64,000 bases of DNA. It comes from an uncultured Pseudomonadota bacterium. GTDB lineage: Bacteria > Pseudomonadota > Alphaproteobacteria > RF32 > CAG-239. Made by a program: the position numbers and the translations under genes. Below are positions 7,307 through 15,880 of the stretch, in pieces; within the stretch, counting starts at the first letter, position 1, and each line of letters opens with the position of its first letter. Below the pieces are notes generated by a model. That model saw only the letters and a program-made list of their open reading frames with translations, did no database searches and had not been told where the DNA came from. The DNA lies in the NCBI GenBank assembly GCA_947054505.1, contig CAMRWU010000007.1, positions 1 through 64,000 on the forward strand. Direction: 5' to 3'.

Positions 7307-9736
7307 TTAGTCAACCTTTTTAGGTTCGATTCGCATGCAGTAGAAAGACCGCCATACGAAGTACAAGCCCAGCAGGAAGAAAGCGATACCAGCACCCATC
7401 GCCACACAGCGAGGAGCGGCAACAGCCATCTCAACAGCCAGCAAACCAAACAAAGTTGTGAACTTGATAATCGGGTTCAAAGCAACTGAAGAAGTGTCTT
7501 TGTACGGATCACCGACAGTATCACCGACAACGGCGGCACTGTGCAAATCAGTTCCTTTTTCGTTCAAGTCAACTTCAACCACTTTCTTGGCATTATCCCA
7601 TGCACCGCCGGCGTTAGCCATATACAGAGCTTGGAACAAACCAAAGACCGCGATAGAAATCAAATAACTTGCAAACAAGTTGGCATCAAAGCATGCAAAC
7701 GCAATTGTGAAAGAGAAAATCACAATAAAGATGTTGAACATACCTTTCTGTGCATACAAAGTGCAGATTTGAACCACTTTCTTGGAATCTTCAACAGAAG
7801 CGGCTTTAGCCGTATCCAATTTGATGTGTTCCTTGATGTAGTTGACCGCACGATACGCACCGGTAGAAACCGCTTGCATAGAAGCTCCAGAGAACCAATA
7901 GATAACGGCACCGCCTAAGATGATACCAAACAGAACTTCCGGTTCCAACAGGTTGAGTTGCAAATTGAGCAACAAAATGATTGAGAAAATCATGGTTGTC
8001 GCACCGATAACGGCTGTACCGATAAGCACCGGTTTAGCTGTTGCCTTAAAGGTATTTCCGGCACTGTCGTTTTCTTCCAAATAGTGCTTACCACCTTCAA
8101 AATTCGGCTTGAAACCATATTCTTTTTCGATTTCTTTACTGATGCCTTTGATGTTTTCAATCTGAGACAATTCGAAAACGGATTGCGCATTGTCGGTCAC
8201 CGGACCATAGCTGTCAACCGCAATGGTAACAGGTCCCATACCGAGCATACCGAAAGCCACCAAACCGAATGCGAAAACTGTCGGATAAACCATATAAGCA
8301 TCCAGACCGGTACGAGCGGTAAAGAAAGCAACAGCCATCAAACCGACCATAACCAACCCCTGCCAAAAAGCAGAGAAGTTACCGGCAACAATACCTGAAA
8401 TAATGTTCAGAGAAGCACCGGCTTCGCGGCTGGCATTGACGATTTCTTCAACATGTTTTGACTTTGAAGAAGTAAAGATTTTGGTAAATTCCGGAATCAA
8501 AGCGGCGGCAATTGTACCACAGCTGATGATGACGGAAAGTTTCCACCACAAATCTTCGCCCATATTACCAATCATAACATAAGAAACACCAAATGTAACC
8601 AGAATAGAGATGATTGAAGTCAACCAAATCAAGCTTGTTAAAGGAGTTTCAAAGTTAAAGGAGGCTCTGTTACCAAAAATAAATTTAGAAACTCTGGAGT
8701 TAATCCAATAAGCAACGATAGATGTCAAAATCATCAACAAACGCATTGCAAAAATCCAAACGATTAAGCGTGCTTGAACATCGATACCGCCATCCATCAG
8801 AGCCAAAGCGCCATCCGGCATATACATCATACCGGCACCGAGAACGATAAAGCTGATGAGAGCCACACCGGTCACACCATAGGTTTCAAAACCATCGGCA
8901 GTCGGGCCGACAGAGTCACCGGCATTGTCACCGGTACAGTCAGCAATAACCCCAGGATTACGAGCATCGTCTTCATCAATCTTGAAAATGATTTTCATCA
9001 AATCTGCACCGATATCGGCAATCTTTGTAAAGATACCGCCGCAAATACGCAAAGCAGAAGCACCGAGCGATTCGCCGATGGCAAAACCGATGAAGCAAGC
9101 GCCGGCGTTGACACGGTCAACAAACAACAGAATGGCAATCATCATAATTAACTCAACGCAAATAAGCAAAACACCGATAGACATACCGGAACGCAGAGGC
9201 AGGCTCATAACCGGAAACGGTTTGCCGCGCAAAGACATAAAGGCTGTTCTGGAGTTTGCATAGGTATTAATTCTCATACCGAACCACGCTACGGCATAAG
9301 AGCCCAAAATACCCAAGACCGACCACATCAAAATAGTCAAAACCTTCGGCAACGGAGTAGCGTTCAGGTAAAAGAAGTAATAGAAAATACAAGCAGCAAT
9401 GAACAGTTCCAAAACCACCAACAATTTGGCCTGCTGTTTCATATAAGTTTTGCAGGTTTCATAAATGGTGTTTGAAACGTTGAGCATTGCCTTATGTGCC
9501 GGCATTCTTTTGATTTTGATAAATTCAACCAAACCAAAGAGCATACCAAAAGCACAAATGCCGATGCCATACATCAGGAGTTGCGATCCGGTAACAGCCC
9601 AACCAAAGATGTTGTAAGCAACATCCAAGGACGGAATGTTCAGATCGATTTCAGAAGCCATGGCATTTCCGGAAAGGACGCCAAGAGTTAGCAAAAATGC
9701 AAACGCAAATCCGCTAATTTTTTTCAAGCTAATCAT
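7307..9736 (-). CDS. hppA: Membrane-bound proton-translocating pyrophosphatase, divergent type
   Basis: Couples pyrophosphate hydrolysis to H+ (or Na+) export across the inner membrane. At 809 residues it is longer than the usual 660-770. It starts with a signal-like segment ending AMAS. Substrate-site motifs are present: DEDDARNPG followed by GDNAGDSVGPTADGFETYG near residues 255-280 and VGDTVGDPYKDTS near 735-747. They differ from the common DNVGDCAGMAADLFESY form. The K+-dependence region, normally GNTTAAxxKG or GNTTKAxxKG, reads GNFSAFWQG, so K+ dependence cannot be assigned by the usual rule. An AAAGGAA ribosome site precedes the ATG. It is a single gene with its own leader. Confidence 0.92.
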   Translation of the reverse strand: MISLKKISGFAFAFLLTLGVLSGNAMASEIDLNIPSLDVAYNIFGWAVTGSQLLMYGIGICAFGMLFGLVEFIKIKRMPAHKAMLNVSNTIYETCKTYMKQQAKLLVVLELFIAACIFYYFFYLNATPLPKVLTILMWSVLGILGSYAVAWFGMRINTYANSRTAFMSLRGKPFPVMSLPLRSGMSIGVLLICVELIMMIAILLFVDRVNAGACFIGFAIGESLGASALRICGGIFTKIADIGADLMKIIFKIDEDDARNPGVIADCTGDNAGDSVGPTADGFETYGVTGVALISFIVLGAGMMYMPDGALALMDGGIDVQARLIVWIFAMRLLMILTSIVAYWINSRVSKFIFGNRASFNFETPLTSLIWLTSIISILVTFGVSYVMIGNMGEDLWWKLSVIISCGTIAAALIPEFTKIFTSSKSKHVEEIVNASREAGASLNIISGIVAGNFSAFWQGLVMVGLMAVAFFTARTGLDAYMVYPTVFAFGLVAFGMLGMGPVTIAVDSYGPVTDNAQSVFELSQIENIKGISKEIEKEYGFKPNFEGGKHYLEENDSAGNTFKATAKPVLIGTAVIGATTMIFSIILLLNLQLNLLEPEVLFGIILGGAVIYWFSGASMQAVSTGAYRAVNYIKEHIKLDTAKAASVEDSKKVVQICTLYAQKGMFNIFIVIFSFTIAFACFDANLFASYLISIAVFGLFQALYMANAGGAWDNAKKVVEVDLNEKGTDLHSAAVVGDTVGDPYKDTSSVALNPIIKFTTLFGLLAVEMAVAAPRCVAMGAGIAFFLLGLYFVWRSFYCMRIEPKKVD

Positions 9737-9776
9737 ATTCTATTCCTTTAAGATTAATCCAATAAAATATAACACT

Positions 9777-9799
9777 ACAACTCCCCGATGGAGAGTTGT
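9777..9799 (-). other. Hairpin in the hppA leader region
   Basis: On the minus strand the two arms ACAACTCTCC and GGGGAGTTGT pair over 10 bp with one G-U pair around a 3-nt loop, about 40 nt upstream of the hppA start. There is no clear T-tract after it, so it may be a leader structure or a weak terminator for upstream transcription. Function is not determined. Confidence 0.45.
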
Positions 9800-9898
9800 A
9801 AACCTTTTTGTTATGCCTGAGAGTTTAGTCAAAGATTCTAAAAAATCGGTTAAGACTCGTAAAAATAGAAAACCTCTTGATTTTAACCTGCACAAATT

Positions 9899-10200
9899 CG
9901 AGGACGTGGGAAGAATGAGACAGATAATAAGATTTAAGAGGGACGAAAGCGGAGTTTACTAAAGCGTAAATGAGCATTTCGGCAACTCGCAAAATCTGTA
10001 TTAGATGTCCATTATACACACTTCCCGCATAAGGTATTAGCCGGCCATCATACGTGCTTCCGGCACACTCTCGAAAAGTGCGGAGAATGTGACGGATAAT
10101 AAGATTTGAGAGGGAAAGTACCGGAGCGTACAAAAACGTACGTGAGGACACTTTCATCTCGAAAAATCTGTATTAGCCGGCCATTATACGTGCTTTCTGA
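9899..10200 (-). repeat. Two diverged 172-nt-spaced direct repeats derived from the smpB 3' end
   Basis: Copy A (9899-10028) and copy B (10072-10200) align base for base at an offset of 172 nt with one early indel. Both end in a version of the smpB tail; a third tail copy lies at 10034-10062. Read on the minus strand the tails encode KARIMAG-stop (true smpB), EARMMAG-stop and EVCIMDI-stop. Each long copy contains a small hairpin at the same place (9955-9970 and 10127-10142) whose two changed base pairs are compensated. A 110-codon open frame runs through here, but it is built from the repeats and has no ribosome site I can recognise, so I do not call it a gene. Confidence 0.75.
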
Positions 10201-10652
10201 ATCTTCCAGTCGCGATCTTTGATGGCTTCCCGCTTGTCATAGTTTTTCTTGCCGCGCCCGAGACCGATGTCGAGCTTGGCTCGACCATTGACATCAAAGA
10301 AGAGACGAATAGCTACAAGGGTTGAGCCTTTACGTGAGAGGGCATTGATAATATCGATGATTTCTTTCTTTTTTAAGAGGAGTTTGCGGTCACGCTTTTC
10401 CGGATGAGAAGAATAGCCTTTGTTGGCATATTCGGCGATAAACATATTGGACATGAAAATTTCGCCGTTTTTCTCGATTCCATAAGCATCATTGATATTG
10501 GCGTGACCAAGACGCAGAGATTTAACCTCTGTACCGGTCAGTTCCAATCCGGCCGTAAATTTTTCCTCAATCAGATAATCAAAATTTGCCCGACGGTTTT
10601 GAGCAACCATACCGGTGGAAATAAAATCACTTTTTTTCTCTTTTTTAGCCAT
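10173..10652 (-). CDS. smpB: SsrA-binding protein SmpB
   Basis: SmpB binds tmRNA and brings it to stalled ribosomes for trans-translation. The 159-residue length is normal. Visible family features are NRRANFDYLIEEKFTAGLEL, the GTEVKSLR motif, HPEKRDRKLLL and the basic tail GRGKKNYDKRE followed by DWKIQKARIMAG. The start ATG lies inside the end of tilS (8-base overlap), so expression is coupled to tilS. The 3' end is duplicated downstream in degenerate form (see repeat). No tmRNA gene was recognised in the window. Confidence 0.96.
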   Translation of the reverse strand: MAKKEKKSDFISTGMVAQNRRANFDYLIEEKFTAGLELTGTEVKSLRLGHANINDAYGIEKNGEIFMSNMFIAEYANKGYSSHPEKRDRKLLLKKKEIIDIINALSRKGSTLVAIRLFFDVNGRAKLDIGLGRGKKNYDKREAIKDRDWKIQKARIMAG

Positions 10653-11727
10653 TATTCTGTTTCATTACCTGATTATAAATCGCCCTTCTGACTTTATAGG
10701 GCAGATTAGATTTAGCATACTGCGGCACAGATTTCAAGCATTTATCCCACTCTGCAGTTGTCATTAAAGTCGCCGAACGATCCTCAGGAACAATCCAAAG
10801 CTTGTTTCGGCTCTCAAAAAGTTCACAATGCCCAAGCGTACAGCCCTTAAAATCGGGCTTCTCCAAACCGCGGCTCAAACGCAGAACTTCCTCAGCTTCC
10901 GGAGCATACATCCGTCCGCCGATTCTCACAATCAATTCCGACAACAAACGATAACGAATTTCCTCATGTTGAGCCAATAAAACAGAACGAGATACAGAAA
11001 CCGCCGCCCCTTGCCACCAACGAACATGATTGGCGATTAAGTCTGCAATTTTATCTTCAAAATAAGCCCGAGTTCGTGCCAACACGGCTGTTGTTTCTGC
11101 CAAACGCTGAACAGAGATACCTGCCCCCTGTTCTAAAAACGCTAAAAACTTACGCATACGCACACGCTGATAGTCTTCGCATTGATTGGATGGATCTTCC
11201 ACCCATTCAATTTGTCGTCCGAGCAAATAGGCTTTCAAATCATCAGGATTATCATTCAATTGCGGTCTGATAATTTCGATATCATTGCGGTTGGTAACCG
11301 GAAGGATACCACTCAAACCATAGAGACCGCTTCCCCGTTGCAAGCGCAGTAAAAAAGTCTCGGCTTGGTCACGACAATGATGCCCGACCGCCAGTGTTGT
11401 CACCCCATGTTGATGACACCAACCACACAACAAATCATACCGAGCTTCACGAGCCGCCGCTTCAACATCGCTCTGTGGCTTTTCTCCTTCCCAAACCAAG
11501 ATATGGTGTTCGATGCCGTGTTTCTTCATAACTCCGGCAACATACGCCGCCTCGGCTCCGGATTCTGAACGCAGTTGATGATCCACGGTTAAAGCAATCA
11601 CTTTAACCTGATGCGCCTTCGCCCAGTCATTCAAACGCAACACCAGCGCCAATGAGTCAGCGCCGCCGGAAACCGCGGCGGCGACAACATCACTTTTCAA
11701 AGAATATGCTTCAAAAAATCTATTCAC
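10645..11727 (-). CDS. tilS: tRNA(Ile)-lysidine synthase
   Basis: TilS converts C34 of the CAU-anticodon tRNA-Ile to lysidine so that it reads AUA. The ATP PP-loop SGGADS is at residues 20-25, followed by TVDHQLRSESGAEA, HHILVWEGEKPQ and GHHCRDQAETFLLRL, all standard for the N-type PP-loop domain. The C-terminal half is less conserved, as usual. At 360 residues it belongs to the shorter TilS forms. It sits between cpoB (7 bases upstream) and smpB, so the cpoB-tilS-smpB genes form one operon. Confidence 0.94.
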   Translation of the reverse strand: MNRFFEAYSLKSDVVAAAVSGGADSLALVLRLNDWAKAHQVKVIALTVDHQLRSESGAEAAYVAGVMKKHGIEHHILVWEGEKPQSDVEAAAREARYDLLCGWCHQHGVTTLAVGHHCRDQAETFLLRLQRGSGLYGLSGILPVTNRNDIEIIRPQLNDNPDDLKAYLLGRQIEWVEDPSNQCEDYQRVRMRKFLAFLEQGAGISVQRLAETTAVLARTRAYFEDKIADLIANHVRWWQGAAVSVSRSVLLAQHEEIRYRLLSELIVRIGGRMYAPEAEEVLRLSRGLEKPDFKGCTLGHCELFESRNKLWIVPEDRSATLMTTAEWDKCLKSVPQYAKSNLPYKVRRAIYNQVMKQNNG

Positions 11728-11734
11728 GGCAAAT

Positions 11735-12592
11735 TTATTTACACTTTAACTTGGAAGCCGCTTTCGCCGCCTTATCTTTAATAGTTTTTTCAGCCTTGGG
11801 AAACTCTTTTGGCAAGCTGGTATAGGCAGCACAAGCTTCGTCCTTTTTATTCAACTGTTCCATGGACATACCAAGCTTCAACAGATTGTCCGCCCCTTTG
11901 GTTCCATTTTTATATTGCTCAAACCCCTTGGCAAAAGCGATGGCCGCCTTGGCATAATCTTTCTTGGCATAATAGGCTTCACCCATCCAATATTGAGCAT
12001 TTCCGGCCAGCTTATGTTTTGGAAACTTAGACAAGACGGTTGTGAATTTAACAATAGCTTCTTCACTTTGTCCGCTGTTCAAAGCATTCAACCCTTCCTG
12101 ATAAATTTCCTCGGCCGATTTAGTTTTAACAGCAGGCAAATCTTCACCTTTTGAAATGGCACCGCCGACAATCGACTTTGGCGCATTTTTAGCAACGGGA
12201 GCATCATACTTGGCGGAAGGAACATTATTGGCAACGCCCAACCCATCAGAAGCAATCGGCTTGCCTTCTAGCATTTTCAGACGAATATCAATATCTTTAT
12301 TAATAACCTCAACACGTTTTTGCAATTCTTTCAACTTAAACTCCAGCTCATCCATATGTCCGACAGCAGCCCGCAAAGTTTCATCAAACTCACCCATTTT
12401 CACAGCCACATCCTGAGCCGATGCCGGCGTAATACCGCCATCTTTGTCACGATAAGACTGGCGTTGCAAAACCTGAATATCCTCACGCAATTTTGCAACT
12501 TCTCGAGATAAGGAACTAACAGACTGAGCCTGAGCCGCCGTTGTCATAAACACACAACCGACACCCAAAAGAAAGACTTGTGAAAACTTCAT
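11735..12592 (-). CDS. cpoB: Cell division coordinator CpoB (YbgF), Tol-Pal associated
   Basis: A 285-residue periplasmic protein. A signal peptide (ends near AAQAQS, residues 20-25) is followed by a short coiled-coil segment (LSREVAKLREDIQVLQRQ), a low-complexity linker and C-terminal TPR repeats from about residue 157 (EEIYQEGLNALNSGQSEEAI). CpoB links outer-membrane constriction by Tol-Pal with septal peptidoglycan synthesis. Its position directly after pal is the conserved one. A terminator after pal suggests it also has its own promoter in 12596-12660. Confidence 0.92.
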   Translation of the reverse strand: MKFSQVFLLGVGCVFMTTAAQAQSVSSLSREVAKLREDIQVLQRQSYRDKDGGITPASAQDVAVKMGEFDETLRAAVGHMDELEFKLKELQKRVEVINKDIDIRLKMLEGKPIASDGLGVANNVPSAKYDAPVAKNAPKSIVGGAISKGEDLPAVKTKSAEEIYQEGLNALNSGQSEEAIVKFTTVLSKFPKHKLAGNAQYWMGEAYYAKKDYAKAAIAFAKGFEQYKNGTKGADNLLKLGMSMEQLNKKDEACAAYTSLPKEFPKAEKTIKDKAAKAASKLKCK

Positions 12593-12661
12593 AATAACCT
12601 CTTCATTCTGAAAACATATAACTGCTTGTACTTTAGATTAAAAAATCCATAATCACAAGCA

Positions 12662-12695
12662 CAAAAAAAACGTATCCCAATCAGGGATACGTTTT
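12662..12695 (-). terminator. Rho-independent terminator after pal
   Basis: Stem 12667-12678 with 12684-12695 (CGTATCCC core) and a 5-nt loop, followed on the minus strand by a run of eight T. It separates pal from cpoB. Confidence 0.88.
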
Positions 12696-12716
12696 TGATT
12701 GTCAAACCGCAAGAGA

Positions 12717-13181
12717 TTAGTTAGCAGCTTTTACAACTGTAACAGCACGACGGTTTTGAGCCCAAGCAGCTTCGTTGTTGCCCAGAACAGCCGGACGTTC
12801 TTTACCGTAAGAGATTACAGAAATTCTGTCAGCGGCAATACCTTGAGAAACCAAGTACTGTTTTACAGCGTTAGCACGGCGTTCACCCAATGCCAAGTTG
12901 TATTCTCTTGTACCTCTTTCATCGCAGTAACCTTGAACAACGACGTTAACATTTTCATGTTTTTTCAGCCATTTAACTTGTGTATTCAAAATTTCGGCAG
13001 AATCAGCAGAAATAGCAGAGCTATCATAAGCGAAGAAAACTCTGTCCTGAGCATTTTCCATGAAGTCACGAGCTTCGATAGATTCGCATTCGCTACCACC
13101 GAACAAACCACCGTCCATACCTAAGCTGGAACAACCAGACAAAGCTACAACAGCTACAAACAAACTTAAAAGTTTTTTCAT
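12717..13181 (-). CDS. pal: Peptidoglycan-associated lipoprotein Pal
   Basis: An outer-membrane lipoprotein of 154 residues that anchors the outer membrane to peptidoglycan in the Tol-Pal complex. It has a lipoprotein signal with lipobox LSGC and a C-terminal OmpA-like domain with VVVQGYCDERGTREYNLALG and RRAVTV. The ATG at 13181 (MKKLL) is preferred to the in-frame ATG at 13196 because GGAGAT stands at the right distance before 13181 and lies inside the longer version. It has its own terminator, so pal is expressed as a strong single unit or at the end of one. No tolB lies in the expected place upstream. Confidence 0.95.
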   Translation of the reverse strand: MKKLLSLFVAVVALSGCSSLGMDGGLFGGSECESIEARDFMENAQDRVFFAYDSSAISADSAEILNTQVKWLKKHENVNVVVQGYCDERGTREYNLALGERRANAVKQYLVSQGIAADRISVISYGKERPAVLGNNEAAWAQNRRAVTVVKAAN

Positions 13182-13420
13182 TTTATTAATCTCCATATGG
13201 GTTAAAAACTTTAATTGTTAAACAACTAATACAGAATTAACTTAACAACAAAAAATAAATTTTCAACAACAAAAAGACTTAAGCATCAAAAAAAAGCGTA
13301 AAATCGAAATTTTCAGAAAAACAACCTTCTTAAAATGTTCAAATTCTTATTATCGCAAATTTATTTTCTAAAAATGACATAATCATCGTTTACATTTATT
13401 AAATAAGACTTTAGTTCAAT

Positions 13421-13456
13421 AAAAAGAGCGCCACCCCAAAGGGCAGCGCTCTTTTT
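13421..13456 (-). terminator. Rho-independent terminator overlapping the stop of the orphan gene
   Basis: An 11-bp stem (13421-13431 with 13446-13456, core GAGCGC) flanked by A and T runs. On the minus strand the hairpin begins within the TAA stop of the gene ending at 13455. Confidence 0.85.
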
Positions 13457-14174
13457 AAACAATTCGGCTAAAGTTACCATCGCCGACCGAACGGAACCAA
13501 TTATACTTGGTTCGATACACCTCATAAACCCCTTTTTGATTGGGGGTTATTTGAACCATCTGTGGGTCAAGACTGATTAAAGCCCCATTGTCGAAAGAAA
13601 CAGCCAACAGCTTTTTTTCACCATCAGGCACGGAAAGTTCGGCAAAGCGATATAGGCTTTCCTTTCCATTGATGACACCAGTGGCAAAAAAAGAAGCAGA
13701 TACCTTAGCACCGAACAGTTGAGCCACTCGCTGAAATGCTGTCTCGCAAGATTTCTCCCACAAGAACGCTTCGTCTCCCAGCAGAAGTTCTGCCTGCCAC
13801 TTGCCGCCTTCGTCACGCGACAACCAGTAAGTGGCAATGAAGAAGATTGCCTGCTGTCGCACCGACAGACGAGTAAGAAACTTCGGAGCCTTGACATCGG
13901 TCAGACTTTCCAGCCCCACACGATAACTCATACCGTCCATCCAGATCACCTTGCCTCCGAAAAGGATACGAATTTCCTCATCAGAATTGAAGCAGAACTG
14001 AACAATGGAGTTCTCAGAAAATTGCTCGGCTTGGCAGAAGAGCTGAAAGTCCTCCGAAGAGATAAAATCAGCAAGACGTTCTGCACGTGTACGAAGTTTT
14101 CTGTACGACTTCTTGTAGCTGTTTGAAGCTTTTTCAATACGGGGATTACGACCCACGATTTCAAAAATACTCAT
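13455..14174 (-). CDS. Hypothetical protein, 239 residues, not recognised
   Basis: A well-formed open frame with its own terminator. The N-terminus is basic and helical (RIEKASNSYKKSYRKLRTRAERL), without signal peptide or membrane segment, so a cytoplasmic location is likely. The middle contains aromatic-rich segments (AIFFIATYWLSRD) and the C-terminus is mixed strand-like. I do not recognise a family. The neighbours are pal and recX on the same strand, each with separate signals, so the context does not suggest a role. The conserved look of the reading frame and the good terminator argue that it is expressed. Confidence 0.65.
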   Translation of the reverse strand: MSIFEIVGRNPRIEKASNSYKKSYRKLRTRAERLADFISSEDFQLFCQAEQFSENSIVQFCFNSDEEIRILFGGKVIWMDGMSYRVGLESLTDVKAPKFLTRLSVRQQAIFFIATYWLSRDEGGKWQAELLLGDEAFLWEKSCETAFQRVAQLFGAKVSASFFATGVINGKESLYRFAELSVPDGEKKLLAVSFDNGALISLDPQMVQITPNQKGVYEVYRTKYNWFRSVGDGNFSRIV

Positions 14175-14251
14175 AATAAATGCAAATTAGAACTTATTTT
14201 AAGTATACAATACCATTTTTAGACAAAATCGTCAACAAAAAAAGAGAGCAT

Positions 14252-14797
14252 TTATTCATCTTCAAAAGACAACACCTTAACAACCGTATCATAATCAAAT
14301 CCGGCACGGGACAGTGTTGCCATATCTTTAGAGCGCCGTTCTTTGCGAATTTCCTCACTGGAACTATAAGGACCGATATGCTTTTTGCGCGCCAATTTAA
14401 GCGCCGCATCAAAAGGATCATAGTCTTGCTGTACCAAAAAATCGGCAACAACGGCTTCATCGATTCCTTTTTCACGAAGTTTCCCTTGAATATATCGAGG
14501 AGATTTTCCAGCCGCAATATAGCTCTTGACCTTAATTTCACAATAGCGAATATCATCCAGATAACCGTAACGCTGAAACTCTTCCAAAAGCTCTTCAACC
14601 CAATCAAAAGCCTCATGCCGATCAAAATCTTTGTTCTGATACGCATAATCATTAATACGTCGCTGTAAAACCTGTCGCAGATTCGCAACCGAACTTTCAA
14701 ACCTTTTTAAATAATAAAGACCTATGTTTTTCAACCTCTGTCGAGTTATTTTACGTAAAACTCTTGTTTTTTTCCGCGGTGCGTCATCTTCCAACAC
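14252..14797 (-). CDS. recX: Regulatory protein RecX
   Basis: RecX binds RecA filaments and limits their activity. The 181-residue protein begins with a basic stretch and has the characteristic helical repeats: LKNIGLYYLKRFESSVANLRQ at the start, RYGYLDDIRYCEIKVKSYIAAGKSP with GKLREKGID in the middle, then ARKKHIGPYSS. Length is within the usual 150-200. It starts 65 bases from, and is divergent to, hslO. recA is not nearby. Identification rests on overall pattern rather than a catalytic motif, but the pattern is clear. Confidence 0.88.
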   Translation of the reverse strand: MLEDDAPRKKTRVLRKITRQRLKNIGLYYLKRFESSVANLRQVLQRRINDYAYQNKDFDRHEAFDWVEELLEEFQRYGYLDDIRYCEIKVKSYIAAGKSPRYIQGKLREKGIDEAVVADFLVQQDYDPFDAALKLARKKHIGPYSSSEEIRKERRSKDMATLSRAGFDYDTVVKVLSFEDE

Positions 14798-14862
14798 TTG
14801 AAAATTCCTTAAAACTGGATTATACCCTTCTACAAACTAACATTTTAAAGGATTTTACAATA

Positions 14863-15792
14863 ATGCCCACTCCAAACAACAAAAATTTTGACACCTGTGT
14901 GTCCTTTTTTATTGATAACGGCGCTTATCAAGGAAGACTGATTCGCTTTAATCCGTTGCTTGACACCATTCTCGGCAAACATTGCTATCCCAAACCCGTA
15001 GCCGCAATCATTGCTGAAAGCAGCGTCTTGGCAGCCATGCTCGCCAGCACCTTAAAATATGAAGGGCTATTCACTCTGCAAACCCAAAGCAACGGTGCCG
15101 TATCAATGGTTGTTGTCGACGTAACATCCGAGGGAAAAATTCGCGCCTGCGCCCGTTTTGATGAAGACCATCTGGCACATAATCAGGAATTGCGCAAAAC
15201 CAGTGGCGAAATTGAAGCCGCTCCGCATCTGATGGGAAAAGGGCATCTTGCTTTCACCGTCGACCAAGGTCCCGACACTGACCTCTATCAGGGAATTGTT
15301 GATTTGCAAGGCAAAAATCTGGCGGAATGCGCTTTACGTTACTTCAAACAATCCGAACAAATAGACACCGACTTAAAGCTCTTCTTACAAGCACCGGAAG
15401 GTGAATCTGAAAGCTGGCTTGCCGCCGGAATTATGTTGCAAAAAATGCCTGTCAAAGGTGGACATTCTGAACTGTCTGAAGAAGAACAGACCGAAGCATG
15501 GAATGAAGCAAAAATCTTTATGGAAAGTCTGACCGCAGATGAAGTTTTCAATGCGGATCTGTCCTCTGCTGATATCTTACACCGCCTCTTCCATGGCAAC
15601 AAACTGGAAATATCCAAACAAAAAGACTATACTTTCGGTTGCCGTTGCAACCGTGAAAAATTGTTACAGACTTTAGCCACATTTTCACAAGACGACATTG
15701 ACGCTATGGTCGAAAACAATAAAATCACCGCAACTTGTCACTTTTGTTCCGAAGAATACGTCTTTAATCGGAATGAATTGCGCAAACAATAA
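14863..15792 (+). CDS. hslO: Redox-regulated chaperone Hsp33
   Basis: Hsp33 is a cytoplasmic holdase activated by oxidation of a zinc-bound cysteine cluster. The ATG at 14863 is chosen because AAAGGA lies ten bases upstream; an earlier in-frame ATG would add 33 non-family residues. The resulting 309-residue protein has the N-terminal chaperone domain (LIRFNPLLDTIL onward) and the C-terminal zinc switch: FGCRCNREK, then about 30 residues later TCHFC. All four cysteines are present, so redox switching should be intact. Divergent from recX. Confidence 0.94.
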   Translation: MPTPNNKNFDTCVSFFIDNGAYQGRLIRFNPLLDTILGKHCYPKPVAAIIAESSVLAAMLASTLKYEGLFTLQTQSNGAVSMVVVDVTSEGKIRACARFDEDHLAHNQELRKTSGEIEAAPHLMGKGHLAFTVDQGPDTDLYQGIVDLQGKNLAECALRYFKQSEQIDTDLKLFLQAPEGESESWLAAGIMLQKMPVKGGHSELSEEEQTEAWNEAKIFMESLTADEVFNADLSSADILHRLFHGNKLEISKQKDYTFGCRCNREKLLQTLATFSQDDIDAMVENNKITATCHFCSEEYVFNRNELRKQ

Positions 15793-15830
15793 TAATTTAA
15801 CCAGATTTTAATTTATCTGTCATAATGTTG

Positions 15831-15854
15831 AAGAAGCTCTTTTATGGGCTTCTT
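15831..15854 (+). terminator. Rho-independent terminator after hslO
   Basis: Stem AAGAAGCTC with GGGCTTCTT (one G-T pair) around a 6-nt loop, followed by a short T-rich stretch, 39 bases after the hslO stop. Confidence 0.65.
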
Positions 15855-15880
15855 TAGTTTATTTAATATGGAAGACAACA

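Noticed and set aside
9825-10157. A 110-codon open frame on the minus strand after smpB
   Set aside because: It is composed almost entirely of the degenerate smpB-tail repeats, has no recognisable ribosome site and no domain; described as a repeat instead.
9899-10200. Possible tmRNA (ssrA) beside smpB
   Set aside because: No tRNA-like domain, no CCA end and no tag-peptide frame; the similarity is to the smpB coding end, not to tmRNA.
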